DNA of 54,020 bases, from the NCBI RefSeq assembly GCF_000685015.1, contig NZ_BAYA01000040.1, positions 1 to 54,020 on the forward strand, read 5' to 3'. This document shows positions 36,068 through 43,687 of this stretch, piece by piece (position 1 is the first letter of the stretch; each line of letters begins with the position of its first letter). The position numbers and the translations under genes are program-made. The notes under the pieces were generated by a model, which was not told where the DNA came from, made no database searches, and saw only the letters and a program-made list of their open reading frames with translations. The stretch is from Paraburkholderia bannensis NBRC 103871. Lineage in GTDB: Bacteria > Pseudomonadota > Gammaproteobacteria > Burkholderiales > Burkholderiaceae.

Positions 36068-36580
36068 ATGTTTTCGCTTTCCGACGCCCTCCCCGCCGAC
36101 AAATCCGCTCTCTACGAGACGCTCGCCGCCCAGGCGCGCTCGTTGATCGAGGGTGAAGCCGATGCGATCGCGAACGCGGCCAACTTCTCGTCGCTCGTGT
36201 TCAACTCGCTCGAAGGGCTCAACTGGGCCGGTTTCTACTTCTTCGACGGCACCGAACTCGTCGTGGGCCCGTTCCAGGGCAAGCCCGCCTGCGTGCGCAT
36301 TCCGCTTGGCAAGGGCGTGTGCGGCACGGCGGCGCAAACGCGCGAAACCCAGGTCGTGCGCGACGTGCATGAGTTTCCCGGCCATATCGCCTGCGATTCG
36401 GCGTCGCAATCGGAAATCGTCGTGCCGCTGGTCGCGGCAGACGGCACGCTGATCGGCGTGTGGGACGTGGACAGCCCGAACCTCGCGCGCTTCGACGACG
36501 AAGACGCCAGGGGCATGACCGAGCTGTGCCGCGTGTTCGTCGAATTCGGCTGGAACAAGGCCGCAAAGGCCGCGCGCTAA
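36068..36580 (+). CDS. msrC: Free methionine-R-sulfoxide reductase (GAF domain)
   Basis: 170-residue cytoplasmic GAF-domain enzyme that reduces free methionine-(R)-sulfoxide. The three cysteines of the family are at 75 (KPACVRIPL), 85 (KGVCGTAAQ) and 109 (HIACDSASQ), the same spacing as Cys84, Cys94 and Cys118 of the E. coli enzyme. The SLEGLNWAGFYFFDG and VPLVAADGTLIGVWDVDSP segments are typical. ATG 36068 is the natural start. It is a single gene. Confidence 0.92.
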   Translation: MFSLSDALPADKSALYETLAAQARSLIEGEADAIANAANFSSLVFNSLEGLNWAGFYFFDGTELVVGPFQGKPACVRIPLGKGVCGTAAQTRETQVVRDVHEFPGHIACDSASQSEIVVPLVAADGTLIGVWDVDSPNLARFDDEDARGMTELCRVFVEFGWNKAAKAAR

Positions 36581-36610
36581 TTCGCGCTTACCTGCCGCTT
36601 GCACGCGCCT

Positions 36611-37387
36611 TCAGCGATAAAACGCCGAAGGCGCGATGCCAAAATGCCGCCGGAACATGGCGGCAAACGCGCTCTGGCTCCCATAGCCGTGATCGAGCGC
36701 GACACTCACGATTTTCTCCCCGTGTGCGAGGCGCTCTAGCGCCAGGAATAGCCGCGCATGCTGCCGCCAGCGTCCGAGCGTCATGCCGGTCTCGCGCTGG
36801 AACGCGCGATGCAGCGTGCGTTCGGCCATGCCGAGTTCGGCGGCCCAGTGCGCGACTTCGTGCGCCGCCTCTGGCGCAGCCACGATCGCATCGCACACGC
36901 GCCGCAAACGCGCCTCCTCCGGCCACGGCAGGTAGAGCGGCAGGCGCGGAATCACCGCCAGTTCCGCCAGCAGCAGGCGCATGAGCCAGTCGTGCCGGCT
37001 GCCCGGCGCGTAGTCGAGCGGCACGTCCACGGCCGCGAGGATCAGTTCGCGCAACAGCGGCGGCACATCGACCACGCAACTGCCCTGCGGCAGCCCCTCA
37101 ACCGCACCCGGCTCGATAAAAACGGTACGCATGCGGACTTTGCCGCTCATGCGCACCGTGTGCTCCAGGCCCGCGTCGAGCCACACGGCCCGCGAGGGCG
37201 GCACGACCCAGCGGCCCGTCTGGGCCTCGATCAGCATGACGCCCTCGATCGCATAGAGCAGTTGCGCGCGCCGGTGCCGATGCGTGGCAATGAACGCGCC
37301 GTGCGGATAATCGGCGGCCAATGCCGCGACGGGCATGGGCGTGTCTTCGAAGGGGACGTGGATATCGGCGGGCGGCGTGGCGATCAT
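36611..37387 (-). CDS. AraC-family regulator with cupin-type sensor domain
   Basis: 258-residue transcription factor. An N-terminal AraC-binding cupin region (FIATHRHRRAQLLYAIEGVM, PPSRAVWLDAGLEHTVRM) precedes two C-terminal HTH motifs (HEVAHWAAELGMAERTLHRAFQRETG and EKIVSVALDHGYGSQSAFAAMFRRHFG). I start it at ATG 37387 because an inverted repeat lies just upstream (37395-37412) and would otherwise be inside the gene; ATG 37435 is the alternative. It is divergent from an EamA transporter gene, an arrangement like NimR/NimT, so it probably controls that exporter and itself. Confidence 0.85.
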   Translation of the reverse strand: MIATPPADIHVPFEDTPMPVAALAADYPHGAFIATHRHRRAQLLYAIEGVMLIEAQTGRWVVPPSRAVWLDAGLEHTVRMSGKVRMRTVFIEPGAVEGLPQGSCVVDVPPLLRELILAAVDVPLDYAPGSRHDWLMRLLLAELAVIPRLPLYLPWPEEARLRRVCDAIVAAPEAAHEVAHWAAELGMAERTLHRAFQRETGMTLGRWRQHARLFLALERLAHGEKIVSVALDHGYGSQSAFAAMFRRHFGIAPSAFYR

Positions 37388-37394
37388 GGCTTGG

Positions 37395-37412
37395 GCCACA
37401 AAAATATGTGGC
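37395..37412. promoter_or_regulatory. Inverted repeat between AraC and EamA genes
   Basis: GCCACA and TGTGGC flank six A/T bases (AAAATA), 8-25 bases upstream of the chosen AraC start. The arms are perfect. It is a candidate operator for the AraC protein at its own promoter. Confidence 0.45.
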
Positions 37413-37507
37413 AGTTTTGCGATAGCTTTTGCCATTCTAGCGTGAGACGGGCACGGCGATCCGCCCGCAAGATCGGGGTTCTTTCCGCTCTCGTGAGAAC
37501 CGACGCA

Positions 37508-38461
37508 ATGCCCGCCGCCCCCTCTTTGCGCCACGCGCTTTTCCCGCTTGCCGCCATCCTGCTGTGGTCAGGCAACGTCATGGTGTCGCGGCTCTCCGCG
37601 CACACGATCGATCCCTACGCCATCACGTTCTGGCGTCTCGTGCTGGCCGTCGCGCTGATGAGCCTGTTCGTGCCCGCCGCCGCATGGCGCAACCGCGCGG
37701 CCATCCTGCCGCAACTGCCGAAACTCGCCTTGCTCGGCCTGCTTGCGATGGCGCTGTTCCAGTGCCTCTCCTACGCCGCCGCGAAAACCACCACGGCGAC
37801 CAACATGTCGATCATGACGGCGCTCGTGCCCCTGCTGACGATGCTGCTCTCGGTGGCCCTGCTCGGCGAGACACCAACGGCCGGCATGGCAGGCGGCGGC
37901 GTCCTGTCGTTCGCGGGACTCGTGTGGTTGATCACGGCGGGCCATCCCGCCGCGCTGCTCGCAGGCGGCGTCCACGCGGGCGATCTGCTGATGCTGGTTG
38001 CGGCGCTCGCGTATGCGCTCTACGGCGTGCTGCTGCGACGCTGGCACGTGGGCTTGCCGTCCTGGCAATCGACGTATTTTCAGGCGCTTGCGGCGCTGCT
38101 CTTCATGCTGCTGCCGCTCTCGCGCCTGCCGCTGGCCGAAGCGCTGCCGAACCGCGCGAGCCTGCCGCTGATTGCCTACGCCGGGTCGCTGGCGTCGGTC
38201 GTGCTGCCGTACTTCTGGATGCAGGGCGTCAAGCACCTCGGGCCGAGCCGCTGCAGCATGTTCATGAACCTGTTGCCCGTGTTCACGGCGGCGCTGGCCG
38301 TGAGCGTGTTCGGCGAGCAGCTGCATGGCTATCACCTGCTGGGCGGTGTCACGGCGCTCGCGGGCGTCCTGCTCGCGCAGACGTGGCGCGCGCCGCTTTA
38401 TCGCCCGCGCCAGCCATCAATCAGGATGCCGAACCATCCTTCGACTTCAGAAAATCGATGA
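37508..38461 (+). CDS. EamA (DMT superfamily) transporter
   Basis: 317-residue inner-membrane drug/metabolite transporter with ten helices in two EamA repeats (~10-140 and ~155-300). Landmarks are LLWSGNVMVSRLSAHTIDPYAITFWRL, SYAAAKTTTATNMSIMTALVPLLT and the second-half LVPVF-type segment FMNLLPVFTAALAVSVFGE. It likely exports an amino acid or small metabolite. Its last 41 bases overlap the 3' end of the convergent LysR gene. Confidence 0.88.
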   Translation: MPAAPSLRHALFPLAAILLWSGNVMVSRLSAHTIDPYAITFWRLVLAVALMSLFVPAAAWRNRAAILPQLPKLALLGLLAMALFQCLSYAAAKTTTATNMSIMTALVPLLTMLLSVALLGETPTAGMAGGGVLSFAGLVWLITAGHPAALLAGGVHAGDLLMLVAALAYALYGVLLRRWHVGLPSWQSTYFQALAALLFMLLPLSRLPLAEALPNRASLPLIAYAGSLASVVLPYFWMQGVKHLGPSRCSMFMNLLPVFTAALAVSVFGEQLHGYHLLGGVTALAGVLLAQTWRAPLYRPRQPSIRMPNHPSTSENR

Positions 38462-39374
38462 AGGCCCGCAGCGGCGCAGGCACATGACGCCGCCCGGGAT
38501 AGTAAAGAAACGGCCCGGAGAATTCGGGCCACCAGTCCGCAAGCAGCGGCACCAGCGCGCCGCTCTCGAAATGCGGCGTGAGCATGTCCTCGAACAGCGC
38601 GACAACGCCCGCGCCGCGCAATGCCATGTCGATGGCGAGATCGAGCGACGCCGCGGGCTTCACCACCAGCTGCCCCGGCGGGTCGAGACGCAGGGTCTCG
38701 CCATCGCGGTGGTATTCCCAGATCGCCATTGCGCCGCCCGAAAAACGGATGCGCAAGCAAGCATGGTCGAGCAGGTCGCGAGGATGCCCCGGCACGCCGC
38801 GCGCCGCAAGATAAGCCGGTGACGCCGCCGTGGCGAAACGCTGCGTACGCGGCCCGATCGGCAGCGCGATCATGTCCTGGTCGAGCCGCTCGTCATAGCG
38901 GATTCCGGCGTCGCAGCCCACTTGCAGGACATCGACGAAACCGTCCTCGACCATCACTTCGACGCGAATTTCCGGGTAAGCCTGCGCAAACGGCGCGAGA
39001 ATCGGCGGCAGCACGTTGCGCGCTACGTTGGCCGGGACGTTCAGGCGCAGCACCCCGGCGGGACGGTCGCGATAGCCGTTGAGCACGTCCAGCGCGGCCT
39101 TCATCTCCGCGAACAGCGGCGTGATGGTTTCGAGCAGGCGCTGGCCCGCCTCGGTGGGCGCGACGCTGCGGGTCGTGCGGTGCAGCAGTCGCAGGCCAAG
39201 CTTGGCTTCGAGCCGCCGCACCGCCGTGCTAAGACTGGACGCCGACACCCCGCCCGCGCGTGCGGCGTCGCGAAAGCCTCCAGCGCGCGCGACCGCGGCA
39301 AAGGCCGCGAGGTCGTTCATCTCGAACGCGAGGTTCGGTTGCGGGCGAGTTTCCTGATTCGTGATCGTGACCAT
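38421..39374 (-). CDS. LysR-family regulator divergent from an aldo/keto reductase
   Basis: LysR-type factor of ~317 residues. The HTH spans roughly residues 18-75 (MNDLAAFAAVARAGGFRDAA, SASSLSTAVRRLEAKLGLRL, HRTTRSVAPTEAGQ), followed by the effector domain (GVLRLNVPANVARNVLPPIL). I use ATG 39374, with GGAGG upstream; ATG 39320 (MNDLAAF) is a shorter option. It is divergent from the aldo/keto reductase gene and shares with it a strong palindrome at 39406-39425. It most likely controls that gene. Its 3' end overlaps the EamA gene. Confidence 0.87.
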   Translation of the reverse strand: MVTITNQETRPQPNLAFEMNDLAAFAAVARAGGFRDAARAGGVSASSLSTAVRRLEAKLGLRLLHRTTRSVAPTEAGQRLLETITPLFAEMKAALDVLNGYRDRPAGVLRLNVPANVARNVLPPILAPFAQAYPEIRVEVMVEDGFVDVLQVGCDAGIRYDERLDQDMIALPIGPRTQRFATAASPAYLAARGVPGHPRDLLDHACLRIRFSGGAMAIWEYHRDGETLRLDPPGQLVVKPAASLDLAIDMALRGAGVVALFEDMLTPHFESGALVPLLADWWPEFSGPFLYYPGRRHVPAPLRAFIDFLKSKDGSAS

Positions 39375-39405
39375 GGCGAAAGATAGCCTCCGGGATCCGC
39401 CCTCA

Positions 39406-39425
39406 TTGTGCAAAATTTTGAACAA
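39406..39425. promoter_or_regulatory. Near-perfect 20-base palindrome between LysR and aldo/keto reductase genes
   Basis: TTGTGCAAAATTTTGAACAA is symmetrical at 18 of 20 positions and fits a LysR box (T-N11-A inside a dyad). It is 32 bases upstream of the LysR start and 78 bases before the reductase start. Confidence 0.65.
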
Positions 39426-39502
39426 CCCGTGCGGATCGACTGGGATTATCTAACAGCGCGGCGGCGCCCATACTGACGCCATCCCTTTTCGAGGAGAACG
39501 CA

Positions 39503-40384
39503 ATGTCGCAACCGACGAAATCCCCCGCACGCACCTTCACGCTGGCCGGCCGCACCGTCAACCGCATGGGCTATGGCGCCATGCAACTGGCCGGGCCGGG
39601 CGTATTCGGCCCGCCGAAGGATCGCGCCCAGGCCGTCGCGGTGCTGCGCGAAGCGCTCGCGCTGGGCGTGAACCACATCGACACGAGCGACTTCTACGGG
39701 CCGCACGTGACCAACCAGATCATCCGCGAGGCGCTGCACCCCTATCCCGCCGACCTGACGATCGTCACCAAGGTCGGTGCGGTGCGCGACGACAAGGGCG
39801 CGTGGCTGCCGGCGCTCGAACCGGCGGACATCGAGCGCGCCGTGCACGACAACCTGCGCAACCTGGGTCTCGACGCGCTGGACATCGTGAACCTGCGCAT
39901 CATGGGCGACATCCACCAGCCCTCGGAAGGCCCGATCGAGCGCCAGATGGAAGCGCTCGCCGCGCTGCGCGAGCGCGGCCTCGTGCGCCACATCGGCATG
40001 TCGAACGCGACGGCAAAGCAGGTCGCCGACGCAGGCCGCATCGCGCCGATCGTCTGCGTGCAGAACCACTACAACCTGGTGAACCGCGCCGACGATGCGC
40101 TGATCGACACGCTCGCCGCGCAGGGCATTGCGTATGTGCCGTTTTTCCCGCTTGGCGGCTTCACGCCGATCCAGTCGTCGGCGCTGTCGGAGATCGCGCA
40201 GTCGCTGGGCGCCACGCCGATGACGGTCGCGCTCGCCTGGCTGCTGCACCGCGCGCCGAATATCCTGCTGATTCCGGGGACATCGTCGCTGGGGCACCTG
40301 CGCGAAAACATGCAGGCCGAGACGCTCGAACTGAGCGCGGACGTGCTCGCCCAGCTCGACGCCATCGGCAAGGCGGCGGGCTGA
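39503..40384 (+). CDS. Aldo/keto reductase (YdbC-like)
   Basis: 293-residue NAD(P)H-dependent oxidoreductase with a TIM-barrel fold. Asp60 and Tyr65 (HIDTSDFYG) and Lys90 (VTKVG) of the catalytic tetrad are present, but the usual His is replaced by Arg132 in DIVNLRIMG, as I recall for the YdbC subgroup. The cofactor end is typical (LIPGTSSLGHLRENMQAETL). ATG 39503 follows CGAGGAG. Expression is probably under the divergent LysR. The physiological carbonyl substrate is unknown. Confidence 0.88.
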   Translation: MSQPTKSPARTFTLAGRTVNRMGYGAMQLAGPGVFGPPKDRAQAVAVLREALALGVNHIDTSDFYGPHVTNQIIREALHPYPADLTIVTKVGAVRDDKGAWLPALEPADIERAVHDNLRNLGLDALDIVNLRIMGDIHQPSEGPIERQMEALAALRERGLVRHIGMSNATAKQVADAGRIAPIVCVQNHYNLVNRADDALIDTLAAQGIAYVPFFPLGGFTPIQSSALSEIAQSLGATPMTVALAWLLHRAPNILLIPGTSSLGHLRENMQAETLELSADVLAQLDAIGKAAG

Positions 40385-40519
40385 GCGGATGCGGGTGCGC
40401 GTGACAGATTGTTGGGATCGAAGGTAAGCCGCCGCACATGCGGGTATGCACCTTGCGTCGAGAATGGCTTGAGCGTGAATTCGATGTGAGTTCCGCGCGG
40501 CTTTCGGGAGGATCCGACA

Positions 40520-40960
40520 ATGCCAGCCATTCACGTCCGGCGCCATGCCCGTGCGGCGGCCTTGCTGGGAATCGTGTGCGGCGCGCTGCTCACGCAGCCC
40601 GCCCAGTCAGCCGGAAAATTCGACGGCACCTGGAGCGTCACGCTCACCTGCCAGACCGGCCCCGACGGCGCTTATAGCTACACCTTCCACTTCCCGGCCA
40701 CGGTGGTGGACGGCGTGCTCCACGGCGAGCGCGGCGACAAGGGCCGCGGCGGCTGGTTTACGCTCGACGGCAAGATCGAGCCCGACGGCAGCTCCACGCT
40801 GATCGGCCAGGGGCTGACGAGCGCGCCAGGCTACTCGGTCGGCCACCTGGATCCGCGCACGCCCTACGAATACAGCGTGAGCGCGCATTTCGACGCGGCT
40901 TCAGGCACCGGCTCGCGCACGACCACGCGTCAATGTGATTTCGTGTTCGTGAAGCAATGA
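40520..40960 (+). CDS. Exported protein of unknown function, 146 residues
   Basis: A Sec signal peptide of ~31 residues (RRHARAAALLGIVCGALLTQ, cleavage near QSA-GK) is followed by a ~115-residue beta-rich domain. It starts GKFDGTWSVTLTCQTGPDGA and ends TTTRQCDFVFVKQ. Two Cys in the mature part (one near each end) could form a disulfide closing a small barrel. This pattern occurs in small periplasmic or secreted proteins in the Burkholderiaceae; I cannot name a function. ATG 40520 is preceded by GGGAGGAT. It stands alone. Confidence 0.75.
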   Translation: MPAIHVRRHARAAALLGIVCGALLTQPAQSAGKFDGTWSVTLTCQTGPDGAYSYTFHFPATVVDGVLHGERGDKGRGGWFTLDGKIEPDGSSTLIGQGLTSAPGYSVGHLDPRTPYEYSVSAHFDAASGTGSRTTTRQCDFVFVKQ

Positions 40961-41042
40961 GGGCGGCGTTGCATCGGCACGGCATCGGCATGAAGCGCCT
41001 TGACGTCGCGCGCATTCCACCCGGCCCACCATTCGGCGGACG

Positions 41043-41070
41043 AAAAAAAACCGCGGTTCGCAAACCGCGG
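41043..41070 (-). terminator. Rho-independent terminator (minus strand)
   Basis: CCGCGGTT pairs with AACCGCGG around CGCA (41051-41070). In minus-strand direction the stem is followed by eight T residues (41043-41050 reversed). It lies ~100 bases downstream of the 77-residue protein gene and would end its message. Confidence 0.8.
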
Positions 41071-41171
41071 CTCGTGAAGTCCTGCCACTCTCATCCGATG
41101 CGCGCCGCTCCCTCAAACGGCGCGCCCGGGAACCCCGTGCTTATTCCTGTTGCGAGAATCCGCCGCGCCAC

Positions 41172-41405
41172 TCAGGCCTGCGGATCTGCCGAAGCGTCGC
41201 CCGCGTCGGCTTGCTGCGTGCCGTCGTCGGCCTGCTTCTCGTCTTCCTTCTTCTCGACCATCTTTTCGAGCGCACCTGCGCCCTCGAAACCAGCGACCGC
41301 CGCGGCCGCCTTGGTCAGAAAACCGGCATCCGCATCGACCTTCTCCGTCGCTTCGACGGCTGCCACTGCGCCAGCGATTTCGCCTACCTTGTCCAGAATG
41401 CCCAT
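41172..41405 (-). CDS. Small Ala/Glu/Lys-rich protein, 77 residues
   Basis: Not recognised. The product starts MGILDKVGEIAGAVAAVEAT, an amphipathic helix, continues through FLTKAAAAVAGFEGAGALEK and ends in a charged Asp/Gln/Ala-rich tail. It has no signal peptide and no Cys. The start is very well supported: GGAGGGG four bases before the ATG at 41403-41405, in contrast to the much longer in-frame reading upstream. A strong terminator lies downstream. It may be a small coiled-coil or stress-related protein. Confidence 0.7.
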   Translation of the reverse strand: MGILDKVGEIAGAVAAVEATEKVDADAGFLTKAAAAVAGFEGAGALEKMVEKKEDEKQADDGTQQADAGDASADPQA

Positions 41406-41691
41406 TTGACCCCTCCGGTTCATGCCAGTTGACGATTCAGGCGCGTCGCGCCCGAAACGCACGTTCAAGCCCTGCGGTTCCTGCTCATCCCTGCATTTTT
41501 TGCCTGTCGAGGTGCCGCCTTCGATCAATCGCTTCGATACCGTTGCCGACGCACCGTTCTCCCACCGCCTGCACCGCTGGATGACAGACACGGGGCGATG
41601 GCGTTGAGACATTCTCGACGCAGCAGACAGGCAGAGCAATCATAAATCGCCAAATCTGACAATGGTTAACGATTCATTCTTCGGATGTTTA
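41406..41691. other. Intergenic region upstream of the candidate small RNA
   Basis: This stretch contains the promoter region of the 77-residue protein gene (minus strand) and then AT-richer sequence from ~41630 leading into the promoter at 41692. No gene was recognised in it. Confidence 0.45.
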
Positions 41692-41720
41692 TTGCGATGC
41701 GTCAATAACTTACCTATAGT
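41692..41720 (+). promoter_or_regulatory. Sigma-70-type promoter for the candidate small RNA
   Basis: TTGCGA (41692-41697) and TATAGT (41715-41720) are separated by exactly 17 bases in an AT-rich stretch. Each hexamer matches the consensus at four or five of six positions. Transcription would start near 41727. Confidence 0.65.
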
Positions 41721-41726
41721 GAAACT

Positions 41727-41784
41727 GTCTCCTCCATGTCTCCTTAGACGTGGTTCAAGCCCGCCTCCAGGCGGGCTTTTTTCT
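41727..41784 (+). ncRNA. Candidate small RNA with CU-rich anti-Shine-Dalgarno motifs, ~58 nt
   Basis: Between the promoter and the next gene lies a short unit with two hairpins. The first is CCATGTCT/AGACGTGG (41734-41753, one G-U pair) with loop CCTT. The second is AAGCCCGCC/GGCGGGCTT (41757-41778) with loop TCCA, followed by TTTTTTC, a textbook terminator. The 5' end reads GTCTCCTCC, so both the tail and the loop could pair with ribosome binding sites. No open frame with a start codon lies inside. This resembles short CU-rich sRNAs known from Burkholderia and Rhodobacter, though I cannot claim homology. It could instead be an attenuator in the leader of the LysE gene at 41925. Confidence 0.6.
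41757..41784 (+). terminator. Rho-independent terminator of the candidate small RNA
   Basis: A perfect 9-bp stem AAGCCCGCC/GGCGGGCTT with a four-base loop, followed by a T-rich run (TTTTTTC). No protein gene on the plus strand ends nearby; the previous plus-strand stop is at 40960. Confidence 0.9.
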
Positions 41785-41924
41785 TTTGCGCGACGCTTGC
41801 GGGTCGCTTGCGGGACTTCTGCCTGCCCCTCCAGACCGCACGCCGCCGCGATTCACGCCTGCCCGCCGCGCCGCGCACTGGCATAATCCGGGTTCACTTT
41901 TTCCATCCCTGTCAGGCTGTTGCA

Positions 41925-42566
41925 ATGAACCTCCATACCTGGTGGCTGTTCCTCGCCACTGTCTTTGTCGTCTGCGCCATCCCCGGCCCCAATATGCTGC
42001 TCATCATGTCGCACGGCGCGCAGTACGGCCTGCGCCGCACGAGCGCGACCATGGGCGGCTGCCTGTCGGCGCTCGTGCTGATGCTGGCCGTTTCCGCCGC
42101 GGGCCTGGGCGTGTTCCTGCAAGCCTGGCCGACGATGTTCAACGTCCTGCGCTTTATCGGCGCTGCCTATCTCGTGTATCTGGGCGTCAAGGCGTGGAGT
42201 GCGCCCGTCGAGTCGAACGAACGTGCCGACGCCAGCACCGAAGCGCTTACGGCCCGTCCGGCGCGCCCTGCGGCCACGCTGTTCCGCAACGGCTTCCTGG
42301 TGGCGAGCAGCAACCCGAAGGCGATCCTGTTCGCCGCCGCGCTGCTGCCGCAGTTCATCGACGCGAGCCGCCCCACGCTGCCGCAGTTCGGCGTGCTGGT
42401 CGCGACGTTCGCTGTGTGCGAGGTGAGCTGGTACCTGGTGTATGCGAGCTTCGGCACGCGCATCGGCGCGACGCTCAAGAGCCAGCGAGTGGCGAAGGTT
42501 TTCAACCGCGTGACGGGCGGCGTGTTTGTCGGCTTCGGCGCGATGATGGCGTTGATGCGTCAGTGA
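41925..42566 (+). CDS. LysE/RhtB-family exporter
   Basis: 213-residue inner-membrane exporter, a second member of the LysE family in this window. The family N-terminus (LFLATVFVVCAIPGPNMLLIMSHGAQYGL), RFIGAAYLVYLGVKAW and the FRNGFLVASSNPKAILFAAALLPQF loop are present. A variable, hydrophilic stretch (~95-115) separates the two halves. The start is ATG 41925; a longer frame from 41808 runs back toward the small-RNA terminator and is not supported. It is 140 bases after that terminator. Confidence 0.87.
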   Translation: MNLHTWWLFLATVFVVCAIPGPNMLLIMSHGAQYGLRRTSATMGGCLSALVLMLAVSAAGLGVFLQAWPTMFNVLRFIGAAYLVYLGVKAWSAPVESNERADASTEALTARPARPAATLFRNGFLVASSNPKAILFAAALLPQFIDASRPTLPQFGVLVATFAVCEVSWYLVYASFGTRIGATLKSQRVAKVFNRVTGGVFVGFGAMMALMRQ

Positions 42567-42597
42567 TGAGTCGATAATGCGTCGGTAATGCGTCGGT
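42554..42597. repeat. Four degenerate tandem 11-base repeats across the end of the LysE gene
   Basis: GATGCGTCAGT, GATGAGTCGAT, AATGCGTCGGT and AATGCGTCGGT follow one another without gaps. The last two are identical. The LysE stop codon (42564-42566) lies at the junction of the first two copies, so repeat expansion probably did not change the protein. Confidence 0.65.
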
Positions 42598-42748
42598 AAA
42601 AAGCGGGACATGGGGTACGGGAAGCGTAAAACGATATCTACAAAGTTGAATGCTTCCCTTTCGTAGCTTGAGCCCATAATCACAGCAAACTGGTGACCGG
42701 CGTACCAAACAAATGTTTCGCACACCTTCCGATCACTATTCCTTGTGG

Positions 42749-43552
42749 TCAAGCCTGGGGGGCAGCGACCGCCCCCGAATTACGGCGCGTAGCGCCAAGC
42801 GCCGATTCAATCTCCGACTTGGTCTGACGTAGTGCTCCCAGCAAGTCTTCGAAGCGCTCCTCAAACCGCAAGGCGGGAACGGCGAGCGCCATCGCATAGC
42901 TCTGGTTGGATGAAGTCTCGATTGCGATACCCAGTCCGCAGACGCCTCGCGCATGCTCCTCGCGATCGACCGCATAGCCGAGTTCCCGGATCGTGGCCAG
43001 GTGCTGAAACAGCTCCGGCTTCTTGACAATTGTTGCCTGCGTCCGTTGCTCAAGCCGGTGCTCAAGCAGCGTCCCCACTTCAGCATCCTGAAGCAACGAC
43101 AGCAGCATTTTTCCGTGAGCCGTACAGTGCAGCGGATAGGCCGTGCCAATGGCCGATCCAACACGAAGCTCCTGATCGGAAAGATATTGGTCGACCGAGA
43201 TCGCGTGAGCCCCTCTCAACACGCAAATGTCGACAGTCTCGCGCGTGCGTCGGCTTAGCGCATCAGCAAAAGGCTTTGCGACGGCCACCACATCGGTCTG
43301 CGCCGATGCCGCAAGCCGGACAAGCGCCGGCCCCAACCTGACCCCTCCCGAGCCGGTCGACACAAAACCTTGAGCTTCCAGTGCATGAACGAGGCGATGC
43401 ACGGTCGTTCGAGGAAGCTGCGCAGATCGAGCGATCTGCGAGAGGCTGAGTCCCGACGATTGCCCCTCCAGGGCACTGAGCACAGCGACCGCGCGCGCGA
43501 TCACCTGCTTGCCCGATGCGTTGTCCGCATCGGCTTCCTGAATCTCGTCCAC
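42749..43552 (-). CDS. IclR-family regulator divergent from an MFS transporter
   Basis: 267-residue IclR-type transcription factor. The N-terminal winged HTH (~15-75: KQVIARAVAVLSALEGQSSG, LSLSQIARSAQLPRTTVHRL) is followed by the IclR effector domain (RRTRETVDICVLRGAHAISV, YPLHCTAHGKMLLSLL, GVCGLGIAI). I start at GTG 43552 (MDEIQEADADNASGK), because it has AAGG upstream and aligns with the start of the IclR protein at 51630; a GTG at 43606 is longer. It is closely similar to that second IclR protein. It probably controls the divergent MFS gene. Confidence 0.87.
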   Translation of the reverse strand: MDEIQEADADNASGKQVIARAVAVLSALEGQSSGLSLSQIARSAQLPRTTVHRLVHALEAQGFVSTGSGGVRLGPALVRLAASAQTDVVAVAKPFADALSRRTRETVDICVLRGAHAISVDQYLSDQELRVGSAIGTAYPLHCTAHGKMLLSLLQDAEVGTLLEHRLEQRTQATIVKKPELFQHLATIRELGYAVDREEHARGVCGLGIAIETSSNQSYAMALAVPALRFEERFEDLLGALRQTKSEIESALGATRRNSGAVAAPQA

Positions 43553-43638
43553 GCTTTGCACCTTAAGGGTTAATACCAAAAGAAATCTTGACCATTTGGA
43601 CAGCACGTCCTACCCTATGTTCCGTACAAAGGATATCA

Positions 43639-43658
43639 GTGTTCCACTCAGTGGACAC
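43639..43658. promoter_or_regulatory. Imperfect dyad between IclR and MFS genes
   Basis: GTGTTCCAC and GTGGACAC flank TCA and are complementary except for one extra base. Outer TTCCGT (43620-43625 region) and ACGGAA (43670-43675 region) form a second, wider inverted pair. This suggests an IclR operator covering the MFS promoter. Confidence 0.45.
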
Positions 43659-43687
43659 TATAGAACAGCACGGAAACAGACGCAATA

